The notes under the pieces are model-generated. The model saw only the letters and a program-made list of their open reading frames with translations, was not told where the DNA came from and did no database searches. A DNA stretch of 14,882 nt, from NCBI GenBank assembly GCA_036803025.1, contig DAIRVC010000054.1, forward strand, positions 1 through 14,882. Direction: 5' to 3'. Both the position numbers and the translations under genes were made by a program. Positions within the stretch are counted from its first letter, which is position 1. Every line of letters begins with the position of its first letter. Shown here piece by piece: positions 1-6,803 of this stretch. Source of the DNA: DAIRVC01 sp036803025. GTDB taxonomy: Bacteria; Chloroflexota; Anaerolineae; Anaerolineales; E44-bin32.

Positions 1-2
1 TC

Positions 3-188
3 GGTGTGTGGCTTTCCCTGATTTCGATCCAATGGACCCACATCGGCGTAGCCAGTACGCTGATGGCGCTTCCGCCGGTGTTCCTGCTCCCGATCGCGCG
101 CCTGGTGTTCAAGGAGTCGATCGGCTGGCTGGCCGTGGTCGGGACCCTGGTGGCCATGGCCGGCGTGGCGCTGCTCCTCCTTTCCTAG
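3..188 (+). CDS. EamA/DMT family permease, C-terminal fragment
   Basis: This is the last 61 residues of a gene that begins before the window; the reading frame is open from base 3 to the TAG at 186-188. The fragment has two hydrophobic helices separated by a short polar turn (LVFKESIGW), ending in GTLVAMAGVALLLLS. This is the typical end of an EamA-type drug/metabolite transporter, where a conserved Glu precedes the last helix and a Gly-rich final helix closes the 10-TM protein. EamA proteins move small metabolites across the inner membrane; the substrate cannot be told from this piece. The next gene starts 22 bases downstream on the same strand, so the two may be co-transcribed. Family assignment is by pattern recognition on a short fragment. 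Confidence 0.75.
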   Translation, partial: GVWLSLISIQWTHIGVASTLMALPPVFLLPIARLVFKESIGWLAVVGTLVAMAGVALLLLS

Positions 189-210
189 CCGCACAGGAGT
201 GGGGCGCGAA

Positions 211-1422
211 ATGTCGCTTCTGCGGGCGCTTGCGCATCGACCCTTCGCCTGGCTATGGACCGGGCAGACCATCTCACGGCTGGGCGACAGCCTGTACCGT
301 GTGGCGCTGGCCTGGTGGATGCTCGAAGAGACCGGCTCGGCCGCGGCCATGGGTACGGTCATGATCTTCTCCTTCACCCCGATGCTGATCTTCCTGCTCA
401 TCGGGGGGGTGTTGGTCGACCGCCTGCCGCGGCTGCGCGTGATGGTTGTCTGCGACGTCGCCAACGGCGCGATCATCAGCAGCGTTGCCTTGCTGGCCTA
501 CAGCGACCGGCTGGAGGTCTGGCACGTCTACATCGCCAGCCTGCTCATCGGGCTAGTGGAAGCGTTCTTCTTCCCGGCCTACACGGCCGTTGTCCCCGCC
601 ATCACGCCGGCTGAGACGCTTCCCAGCGCCAACTCGCTGACCAGCTTGAGTCAGCAGGTCACCGGCATTGGCGGCCCGGCCATCGCCGCGGCGATCGTCG
701 CCACCGGCGGAACGCCGCTGGCCTTCCTGCTCGACGGGCTGTCCTTCCTGCTCTCGGCCGCGTTCCTGTTCCCTCTCCTGCGCCAGGACGCCGCCCCCGC
801 CCCGGCGATCGGTCGCCGCGCCGCCGCAGCGGACCTGCGCGAGGGTTTGTCGCTGGTGTTGGCCAGCCCCTGGCTTTGGATTTCCATCGCGGTGTTCGCC
901 TTCATCAACGTCGGGCTGGCCGGCCCGCGCGCCGTGGCGCTGCCATTCCTCATCCAGGACAACCTGGGCGCCGGCGTCGAAGCGCTCGGCCTGATCAGCT
1001 CCAGTGCCGCAGCCGGATCGCTGGTGGGGACCATCTGGTTGGGGCGCTACACGCGCCTTCGGCGCCGCGGGCTCGTGTGTTACCTATCCATCGTGGTGAC
1101 CGGCCTGGCTTCGTTCGTGTTCGGTGTGCCAACCTCCCTGACGATCATCATGGCCGCCTCGTTCGTCGGTGGAATGGCCATCTCGATGGGCGGCCTGATC
1201 TGGACCAATACGCTTCAGGAGCTCGTGCCGGGCGAGAAGCTCGGCCGCGTCTCGAGCATCGACGCCCTCGGATCCTTCGTCCTGCTGCCGGTGGGCTACG
1301 CCGTCGCCGGCTGGGCGACCGACCGGATGGGCGCCGCGCCGGTCTTCGCCATCGGCGGGATCGCGACCGCTGTACTGGGGCTGGCTGGATTGCTACACCC
1401 GGCCATCCGCCGCCTCGACTGA
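211..1422 (+). CDS. MFS transporter, MFS_3/EntS-like exporter
   Basis: The product is 403 residues, normal for a 12-helix major facilitator. The N-terminus (LAHRPFAWLWTGQTISRLGD) is the usual opening of the MFS_3/EntS-like exporter group. The loop after helix 2 has the motif A form GGVLVDRLPRLRVMVVCD, and the second half continues with hydrophobic helices up to GLAGLLHPAIRRLD. Such proteins export drugs, siderophores or other small molecules by proton antiport; the substrate is unknown here. I chose the ATG at 211 over an in-frame GTG at 199 because an AGGAG sequence at 194-198 precedes the ATG by 12 bases but abuts the GTG. The gene follows the EamA permease by 22 bases and is followed 38 bases later by a lipoprotein gene. 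Confidence 0.9.
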   Translation: MSLLRALAHRPFAWLWTGQTISRLGDSLYRVALAWWMLEETGSAAAMGTVMIFSFTPMLIFLLIGGVLVDRLPRLRVMVVCDVANGAIISSVALLAYSDRLEVWHVYIASLLIGLVEAFFFPAYTAVVPAITPAETLPSANSLTSLSQQVTGIGGPAIAAAIVATGGTPLAFLLDGLSFLLSAAFLFPLLRQDAAPAPAIGRRAAAADLREGLSLVLASPWLWISIAVFAFINVGLAGPRAVALPFLIQDNLGAGVEALGLISSSAAAGSLVGTIWLGRYTRLRRRGLVCYLSIVVTGLASFVFGVPTSLTIIMAASFVGGMAISMGGLIWTNTLQELVPGEKLGRVSSIDALGSFVLLPVGYAVAGWATDRMGAAPVFAIGGIATAVLGLAGLLHPAIRRLD

Positions 1423-1460
1423 TCGTGTCGGTACGACCGGCAACGGAAAGGACGGCTACG

Positions 1461-2333
1461 ATGAGGTACCGGCTGTTCGGATGGATGCTGCCCGCAGCGG
1501 TGCTGTTGGGGGCATGCTCGCCCGCGCTCACACCGACCGCGACTGCGCCGCCGCCCACGCGCACGCTGAGAACAACCCCAGTGCCGACGGATATCCCCTT
1601 GTCGACATGGGCTCAACCCTCTCCCGACGGATTGTGGCTGGCCGAGGGCTCGATGGAAGGGCCGTGGCTGGAAGGCGTACAGGAGTTCTACCGCACCACA
1701 ATGCTCGTGCGCAGCACCGACCGCGCCAGGCTCTGGCCGGTCGCCGACGAGACCTCGACCTTCGGTTTGGGTTACACCACGCCGGCCGTCTTCCGCTGGT
1801 CCAGCGATGGCCGGTCGCTCTACTTCGGCTACGCGCCGGTCCCGGATGGCTGCGCGCTGTTCGTCAACTTCGAGGACCTGTACCGCCTGGATCTGAGCAC
1901 CGGTGTCATCACCGAGCTGCTTCCGCCCACCCGCAGCCTGGTGATCGCTATGTCACCGGACGAGGAGAGCCTGGCCTTCATCGAATGGGAGGAGGCGCCG
2001 GGACTCGTCCTGCGGGATATCGACACGGGCGAGGAGCAGCGCGTGCCGCTGAGCGCCGCGCAGATCGATCAGGCTGGCGGCATGATCTGGTCCCCCGATG
2101 AATCGGCGCTGCTGGTGACGATCGCCCACAACCCGTGCCTCCCACCCGATTGGAGCCACTCGATCGTCTGGGTCGACCTGACGACTCTGGAGACGCGGGT
2201 GCTGATCGACCACGACATCCGCCGCTTCGGCGTGGCCGAATGGGCCGACCCGGCGCGCGTCCTGCTGTGGGATGAGTCAGGCGCCGGCTGGGTGCTCGAC
2301 CCCGTCTCGGCGGAGCTCACCGCGATGCCATGA
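1461..2333 (+). CDS. Lipoprotein with TolB/PD40-like beta-propeller repeats
   Basis: The product is 290 residues. A short signal peptide ends in the lipobox LLGAC, with the lipidated Cys at residue 19, followed by a Thr/Pro-rich linker (about residues 20-45) typical of exported proteins of this lineage. The rest has repeated motifs of the PD40/TolB type: SPDGLWLAEG (54-63), WSSDGRSLYF (113-122), SPDEESLAF (165-173) and WSPDESALL (210-218), spaced about 45-60 residues apart, as in a partial beta-propeller. The protein is probably anchored on the outer face of the membrane; ligand and role are unknown. The ATG is preceded by AAAGGA at 1447-1452 (8-base spacing). A much longer open frame upstream only shadows the MFS gene and is not used. 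Confidence 0.82.
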   Translation: MRYRLFGWMLPAAVLLGACSPALTPTATAPPPTRTLRTTPVPTDIPLSTWAQPSPDGLWLAEGSMEGPWLEGVQEFYRTTMLVRSTDRARLWPVADETSTFGLGYTTPAVFRWSSDGRSLYFGYAPVPDGCALFVNFEDLYRLDLSTGVITELLPPTRSLVIAMSPDEESLAFIEWEEAPGLVLRDIDTGEEQRVPLSAAQIDQAGGMIWSPDESALLVTIAHNPCLPPDWSHSIVWVDLTTLETRVLIDHDIRRFGVAEWADPARVLLWDESGAGWVLDPVSAELTAMP

Positions 2334-2360
2334 AACGGCCGGGCGCGGGGGTGGTATCAT
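2330..2360 (+). promoter_or_regulatory. Candidate promoter for the tandem MFS operon (near-leaderless)
   Basis: TATCAT at 2355-2360 with TG at 2352-2353 forms an extended -10 (TGGTATCAT). A weak -35-like ATGAAA lies at 2330-2335, 19 bases upstream, overlapping the end of the lipoprotein gene. Transcription would start near 2367, only a few bases before the ATG at 2371. No Shine-Dalgarno sequence precedes that ATG, which fits a leaderless or nearly leaderless mRNA. The call rests on motif match and geometry only. Confidence 0.45.
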
Positions 2361-2370
2361 CGCCGCACCC

Positions 2371-3600
2371 ATGCTGAGCTCTCTACCCCCTTCCCCGGCA
2401 GCCCGCGTGTGGGGTGCCCGGGCCCTGCAGGCTGCCTTCAACGGCAGCGCTGCGTTCGTCGTCCCGTTTCTGGGCCTCTTCTACCAACGCGCCGGACTGA
2501 GCGGATTGGAGATCGGCATCTTGGCCGCGCTGGGCGCGCTGACCGCTCTCTCCACCGCGCCGCTGTGGGGCACGTTGGCCGATCGCAGCGCGCGGCCGGT
2601 GCGCGCCTTGCAGATCGCCCTCATCGGCACAGCGGTGGGCGTCCTCTTCCTGGGCCGGCAGACGACGTTCACCGGGATCGCCATCGGGACCGCTCTGTTC
2701 ACAGCCTGCCTCTCCGGCGCATGGCCGCTGGTGGACCTGATCTCCTTCGCACAGGTGCGTGGCAGCCGCACCGGCTTCGGGGCCGTACGCCTGGGCGGCT
2801 CCCTCGGCTGGTCGGCCGTGGTCTGGCCGGCCGGGTGGTGGCTGGAGCGAGCCGGACTCGGCCCCGGGTTCTTGGCCGCCTCGGCCGCATTCCTGCTCAC
2901 GGCGGCGCTGGCCAGCCGCCTGCGCATGCCAGGCCAGGACGATGTGTCGGCGGCGCTCGGTCCCGGCTTCTTCCACGCCCTGGGCAAGGCGCCGCCACTG
3001 CTCCTCATGGCCGCCGGTCTGCTCATCTTCGGCGTCGGGTTCACCGGACCCAAGCAGTTCATGGCCATCTACATCCACGACCTGGGCGGCAGCGAAGGGC
3101 TGGTCGGATTGGCCAGCGGCCTGGGCGCATTCTTCGAATGGCCCTTCATGCTCCTGGCCGACCGGTTGACCGATCGCCACCGGCCTCGCATCGTGCTGCG
3201 CCTGGGGTTGCTCACGTTCGCAATCGGCTGGGCGGTGGCCGCTCTCGTTCCGGACGCGGTCTGGTATCTCCCGGCGCGCATCCTTGTCTCTGCCGCATAC
3301 TCGTTCTACATCGTCGGGCTGGTCAGCACGGTCAGCCGGCGCGTGCCGTTCGAGGCCGCCGCAACGGCCATCGCCTTCTTCACGGTGACGCTCCCGGCGA
3401 TCGCCGACCTGGCCGGCGGACCGATTGCCGGCTGGAGCTACGATTGGGGCGGCGGCCGAGCCCTGCACTGGGTGTCGGCCGGGCTGGGCCTGCTCGCGTG
3501 CGCGCTGATGCTGCGGCTCCCACCAGCCGATGTCGAAGCGGCTGACCCGACGCACCAGGCTCCCGACGTCCTGCCGGAGCCGCTCGTTTCGGACGCCTGA
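2371..3600 (+). CDS. MFS transporter, MFS_1-like/HcaT-like (first of a tandem pair)
   Basis: The product is 409 residues with about 12 hydrophobic helices. Motif A appears as GTLADRSARP (from about residue 67). The family signature FGAVRLGGSLGW (136-147) matches the (Y/F)GxVRxxGSxG(W/F) motif of the MFS_1-like group that includes HcaT-type permeases. A loop in the second half reads LGGSEGLVGLA followed by FFEWPFMLLADRL. HcaT-like carriers usually import small aromatic acids or nucleosides by proton symport, but the substrate is not predictable here. The start is the ATG at 2371, just below a -10-like box; the frame is open 33 codons further up, but that part overlaps the lipoprotein gene and looks like shadow coding. 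The stop is 2 bases before the start of a paralogous gene, so the two are very likely co-transcribed. Confidence 0.88.
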   Translation: MLSSLPPSPAARVWGARALQAAFNGSAAFVVPFLGLFYQRAGLSGLEIGILAALGALTALSTAPLWGTLADRSARPVRALQIALIGTAVGVLFLGRQTTFTGIAIGTALFTACLSGAWPLVDLISFAQVRGSRTGFGAVRLGGSLGWSAVVWPAGWWLERAGLGPGFLAASAAFLLTAALASRLRMPGQDDVSAALGPGFFHALGKAPPLLLMAAGLLIFGVGFTGPKQFMAIYIHDLGGSEGLVGLASGLGAFFEWPFMLLADRLTDRHRPRIVLRLGLLTFAIGWAVAALVPDAVWYLPARILVSAAYSFYIVGLVSTVSRRVPFEAAATAIAFFTVTLPAIADLAGGPIAGWSYDWGGGRALHWVSAGLGLLACALMLRLPPADVEAADPTHQAPDVLPEPLVSDA

Positions 3601-3602
3601 CG

Positions 3603-4826
3603 TTGAGCGCTGAGCTTCGCCGGCGGGTCCATCGGGCCCGCGCCCTCCAATTCACCTTCTGGGCCGGTGCGGCGTTCCTGGTCCCCTACCTGGCTTTGTA
3701 CTATGACCAGGCCGGGCTCACGGGCTTTCAGATCGGGCTGCAGACCGCTCTGTACGCGTGCCTGTCGCTACTGCTCGGGCCGGTGTGGGGCGCCATATCC
3801 GACCGCACCCGCCGGCCGCGGCTGATGCTGCAAATCAGCATCCTGGGCACCGGCCTGAGTGCCCTGATACTCGGCCGGCAGGTCGGCCTCCTGCCGATCA
3901 CGCTGGCCACTGCGGCGTACAGCTTCTTCGCCAGCGGAAGCTGGACGCTTATCGAAGTCGTCACCGTCCATCAGGTCCGCACCGCAGGCGTGGGCTACGG
4001 CAGCGTCCGGCTGTGGGGTTCGCTGGGCTGGACCGCAGTGGTCTGGCTCGCCGGCGAGTGGATCCAGCGCACCTCACTGTGGACCGGCTTCCTGGGGTTC
4101 TTTGTCGGCGCGGTCGCCACGGCGGTTGCCGCCCTACCCATCCCCGAGCCCGACCTGGAGACCCTGACCGGCTCGCGGACGGCCTTCGCCCGCTCGATCC
4201 TGGGCCGTGCGCCGCTCCTATGGCTGGCCGGCGGCCTGCTGGTGCTCTTGACCGCCGAGGTCGGCCCGTTCCGATTCCTGACGCTGTACACGGTCGACCT
4301 GGGCGGCCGCGAGGGACTGGCAGGTCTGGCAATGGCCATCGGCGCGTTGCTCGAGTGGCCGATGATGCTGGCAGCCGATCGGCTGGTGGCGCGCTTCCAG
4401 GCCCCGCGCGTGCTCGAGCTGAGCGCGTTGGTCTGGGCGGCCTGCTGGGCGACGGGCGCTATCATCCCCCACGCACCGCTGATCATCCTGGTCGTCATCC
4501 TCAACTCGGCCGGATACACGCTGTATGCTGTGGGCATGATCGGCGCCGTGACGCGCCACACCCGGCCGGAGCAGTCGGGCGAGGCGCTCGGCTTCTACTC
4601 GGTCACGCTGCGCTCCCTGGCTGAACTGATCGGCGGGCCGCTGGGGGGCTGGGGTTACGACGCCGCAACCGGGCGGGGCATGTACGCCATCAGCGCCGGG
4701 ATCGGCCTGGCCGCGTGGGTGTTCTTCCGCCGGGTCACTCTGCTCGAACGCGCCGCGCCCGCTCGGCCGCCGGCGCTGCCCGACGATCTTGAACGCGGCG
4801 CGGGCCGCGGTGCGGAGAGGAGCTGA
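3603..4826 (+). CDS. MFS transporter, MFS_1-like/HcaT-like (second of a tandem pair)
   Basis: The product is 407 residues and clearly paralogous to the preceding gene: GAISDRTRRP for motif A (63-72), YGSVRLWGSLGW (132-143), and LGGREGLAGLA followed by LLEWPMMLAADRL at matching places. In that last stretch I count 20 of 29 identical residues between the pair. The only usable start is a TTG at 3603, two bases after the upstream TGA. There is no strong ribosome-binding site, so translation may depend on coupling to the first transporter. The C-terminus ends in a basic and acidic tail (ERGAGRGAERS). Two full-length 12-helix proteins may act as separate carriers or as a heterodimer; the latter is speculation. 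Confidence 0.87.
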   Translation: MSAELRRRVHRARALQFTFWAGAAFLVPYLALYYDQAGLTGFQIGLQTALYACLSLLLGPVWGAISDRTRRPRLMLQISILGTGLSALILGRQVGLLPITLATAAYSFFASGSWTLIEVVTVHQVRTAGVGYGSVRLWGSLGWTAVVWLAGEWIQRTSLWTGFLGFFVGAVATAVAALPIPEPDLETLTGSRTAFARSILGRAPLLWLAGGLLVLLTAEVGPFRFLTLYTVDLGGREGLAGLAMAIGALLEWPMMLAADRLVARFQAPRVLELSALVWAACWATGAIIPHAPLIILVVILNSAGYTLYAVGMIGAVTRHTRPEQSGEALGFYSVTLRSLAELIGGPLGGWGYDAATGRGMYAISAGIGLAAWVFFRRVTLLERAAPARPPALPDDLERGAGRGAERS

Positions 4827-4828
4827 GC

Positions 4829-5353
4829 ATGCCGGATCGATCGGTCTTTGCCGCGATGACCAAGGACCAGTTGGTGGATCTGCTCGAAGATGCGGCCAAG
4901 AACTGGCTGGCGCATGATGGCCTGTGGTTCCAGGCAGTCGAACAACGCTACGGGATGACGGCGGCAATCGAATGTGACGCCGCCGCCTGGGCGCGTTTCA
5001 CCGAGATCGAAGCCCGCCGCATCATGGATCGGCACGCGATCGCACACGGAGGCGGGTTGCCGGCGCTGCAGCGCGCCCTGGGACTGCGGTTGTATGCTCG
5101 CCTCAACGAGCAGTCGGTCGCCTGGCCGGATGAGCACAGGCTGCGGTTCGAGATGAACGCTTGCCGCGTTCAGGATGCTCGCCGCCGCAAAGGACTGCCC
5201 GATTTCCCTTGCCGCTCTGTGGGCCTGGTCGAGTACAGCGGATTCGCCCGCACGATCGACGCGCGGATCGAGACGCGCTGTATCGCCTGCCCGCCTGACC
5301 CCCACCCGGAAGACTTCTGGTGCGCGTGGGAGTTCAGCCTCCCCGACGCCTGA
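4829..5353 (+). CDS. DUF6125-like cytosolic protein with conserved cysteines
   Basis: The product is 174 residues with no signal peptide or membrane segment. The N-terminal half (TKDQLVDLLEDAAKNWLAHD, then GLWFQAVEQRYG) looks helical. The C-terminal half carries NACRVQDARRRKGLPDFPC, VGLVEYSGFARTIDARIE and CIACPPDPHPEDFWCAWEF. I recognise this as the DUF6125 type, small proteins of unknown function found in anaerobes. Cysteines fall at residues 49, 112, 128, 151, 154 and 165; the CxxC at 151-154 with Cys112 and Cys128 could bind a metal or iron-sulfur cluster, which is inference. A strong Shine-Dalgarno (GGAGAGGAG, 4814-4822) sits 6 bases before the ATG. The gene starts 2 bases after the second transporter and ends 11 bases before a methyltransferase gene, so it belongs to the same operon. 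The family name is from memory. Confidence 0.75.
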   Translation: MPDRSVFAAMTKDQLVDLLEDAAKNWLAHDGLWFQAVEQRYGMTAAIECDAAAWARFTEIEARRIMDRHAIAHGGGLPALQRALGLRLYARLNEQSVAWPDEHRLRFEMNACRVQDARRRKGLPDFPCRSVGLVEYSGFARTIDARIETRCIACPPDPHPEDFWCAWEFSLPDA

Positions 5354-5364
5354 GCGCGGCGGCC

Positions 5365-5925
5365 ATGCCCGATCACTTCGACCTCCTGGCACCGTTCTAC
5401 GACCGCCTCATCCGGCCGCCGGAAGACGGATGTCTGGCTGAGGCGGCCGGCCTGCCGGTCAGCGGTCGGCTGCTGGATGCCGGCGGAGGCACGGGACGGG
5501 TTGCCCGGCGGCTGCTTGGCCTGGCCGGATCCGTCGTGATTGCCGACAACTCGCGGCGCATGCTGGCAGCCGCCGGACGCGGCATGGGTCTGCCCGCGGT
5601 CGCCTGCCCGGCGGAGCGGCTGCCTTTCGCAGAGGCTGCCTTTGAGCGCGTCATCATGGTGGACGCCTATCACCACGTGGCCGACCAGGGAGAGGTGCTG
5701 CGCGAGTTGTGGCGGGTCCTGGCGCGGGGCGGACGCCTGGTGATCGAGGAGCCCGATATCGACACCTGGGCGGTGCGGCTGATCGCCTGGGGCGAACGGC
5801 TGCTGTTGATGCGCAGCCGCTTCGAGCGGGCTGAGATCATCGCCCGGCGGTTGACGGGGCTCGGCGCCGCGGTCACGATCCGGCGCGAGCGGAACACGGC
5901 CTGGGTCGTGGCTGAGAAAGGCTGA
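5365..5925 (+). CDS. Class I SAM-dependent methyltransferase (Methyltransf_11 type)
   Basis: The product is 186 residues, compact for the family. It begins FDLLAPFYDRLI, as UbiE/MenG-like enzymes often do. The SAM-binding glycine loop is LLDAGGGTGRVARRL (motif I, Asp at residue 38). A motif II-like acidic turn follows in VVIADNSRRML, then FERVIMVDAYHHVAD, LRELWRVLARGGRLVIEEPD and a C-terminal strand IRRERNTAWVVAEKG. It transfers a methyl group from SAM to an unknown acceptor in the cytoplasm. The ATG at 5365 is chosen over an upstream in-frame GTG that would overlap the DUF6125 gene. No clear ribosome-binding site is seen, and the 11-base gap suggests coupling. It is the last gene of the 2371-5925 run and converges on uppS. 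A quinone or lipid role is possible but unproven. Confidence 0.87.
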   Translation: MPDHFDLLAPFYDRLIRPPEDGCLAEAAGLPVSGRLLDAGGGTGRVARRLLGLAGSVVIADNSRRMLAAAGRGMGLPAVACPAERLPFAEAAFERVIMVDAYHHVADQGEVLRELWRVLARGGRLVIEEPDIDTWAVRLIAWGERLLLMRSRFERAEIIARRLTGLGAAVTIRRERNTAWVVAEKG

Positions 5926-5948
5926 GACTCCCCTCCCCGGATCGGCGA

Positions 5949-6083
5949 CACCTGCACCCCGTTCGGGCCGGCGCCCTGCGGGCGCCAGCCCGTGGGGCGA
6001 ACGGCCTGCGGCGCACCGCAGGTGCGGTGCAGGTGAGGATCTCGTTGCCGCGACCCAGAGATCCTTCGCTCCGCTCAGGATGA
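5949..6083. repeat. Composite inverted-repeat element with a dispersed-repeat core
   Basis: This fills most of the 149-base gap between two convergent genes. Perfect inverted pairs are: 10 bp at 5949-5958 with 6026-6035 (CACCTGCACC/GGTGCAGGTG); 7 bp at 5959-5965 with 5998-6004 (CCGTTCG/CGAACGG); a 7-bp hairpin with 3-base loop at 5970-5986 (GGCGCCC/GGGCGCC); and a 7-bp hairpin with 4-base loop at 6005-6022 (CCTGCGG/CCGCAGG). After them, 6059-6083 matches a widely dispersed bacterial repeat whose minus-strand reading gives peptides like ILSGAKDL. The stop codon of uppS (6075-6077) is inside this last piece. The hairpins could end both converging transcripts. It may be a REP-like or MITE-like element; copy number cannot be judged from one window. 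Confidence 0.6.
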
Positions 6084-6803
6084 TTGGCGGGAGGCTGCAG
6101 CGGCCCTGCCCCCACCCTCGGCCATCACCCGGTCGAAGTGCTCGACCGCCCGCAAGATGTCCTCGCGCGTGATGGCCGGCCAGTAGGCCTCGAGGATGAA
6201 CAGCACGGCGAAGGCACTCTGCCAGAGCAGGAAGTTGCTGACCCGCCACTCTCCGCCGGTGCGCACCAGCAGGTCGACGTCCGGCAGCCCGGCCGTCCAC
6301 AGGTGGCAGCTTACGTCCGCCTCAGTCGGAGGATGCGCGCGTCCGGCATCCAGCAGGATGCGGCGCGCCGCATGCACGATCTCCGCCCTGCCCCCATAGT
6401 TGAAGACCAGATTGAATACCCGCGGCCCGTCGACACGGGTGCGCCAGACCGCCTGCTCGAGCGCGCGGCGCACCCCGGGCGGCAGGCCCCCGACGGAGCC
6501 ACTGTGGACGAAGCGCACGCGGCGCTGGTGGAGCTCCTCGGCAAAACGCGGCAGCTCGCCCTCCACGGCGTGCAGGATGTACTCGACTTCGGCCTGCGGA
6601 CGGCCCCAGTTCTCGGTCGACCAGGCAAAGCACGAGACTACCTCGACGCCGAGCTCGTCGCAGACACCCAGCACCTCACGGATGTGTTCGTATCCGGCCT
6701 TGTGGCCGACCTGCCGGGGCTGGCCGCGCTGCTGCGCCCAGCGCCCGTTGCCGTCCATGATGAAGGCCACGTGCCGGGGGATGCGCCTCAGTCCGCCATC
6801 CAC
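6075..6803 (-). CDS. uppS: Isoprenyl transferase (cis-prenyltransferase, UppS family)
   Basis: The product is 242 residues, normal for the family. It adds isopentenyl diphosphate units in cis to an allylic diphosphate, giving the polyprenyl carrier used in cell-wall and glycan assembly. Visible motifs: HVAFIMDGNGRWA with the catalytic Asp17; CFAWSTENWGRP (58-69); FNLVFNYGGRAEIV (130-143); and RTGGEWRVSNFLLWQ (181-195), with the two Arg and the Ser that bind the IPP diphosphate. The position equal to E. coli Glu213, a magnesium ligand, is Val200 (SAFAVLF instead of AYAELYF). The start is a GTG at 6803 inside the end of the upstream DUF4173 gene (16-base overlap), implying coupling; no in-frame ATG occurs before the catalytic motif. 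The 3' end runs into a dispersed repeat that supplies the stop. The gene is not beside the usual frr, cdsA or dxr, so it may be a second paralogue. Confidence 0.92.
   Translation of the reverse strand: MDGGLRRIPRHVAFIMDGNGRWAQQRGQPRQVGHKAGYEHIREVLGVCDELGVEVVSCFAWSTENWGRPQAEVEYILHAVEGELPRFAEELHQRRVRFVHSGSVGGLPPGVRRALEQAVWRTRVDGPRVFNLVFNYGGRAEIVHAARRILLDAGRAHPPTEADVSCHLWTAGLPDVDLLVRTGGEWRVSNFLLWQSAFAVLFILEAYWPAITREDILRAVEHFDRVMAEGGGRAAAASRQSS

Noticed and set aside
199..210. An earlier GTG start for the MFS_3-type transporter.
   Set aside because: The GTG directly abuts the AGGAG sequence, leaving no room for initiation; the ATG at 211 is better placed.
2383..3555. A 390-codon open frame on the minus strand opposite the first MFS_1-like gene.
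   Set aside because: It lies wholly antisense to a clear transporter gene, is rich in Arg, Gln, Gly and Ala with no recognisable motif, and is expected from high-GC codon use.
5170..6300. A long minus-strand open frame crossing the DUF6125, methyltransferase and uppS genes.
   Set aside because: It overlaps three well-supported genes and the repeat, has low-complexity composition, and its ILSGAKDL peptide is the known by-product of a dispersed repeat.
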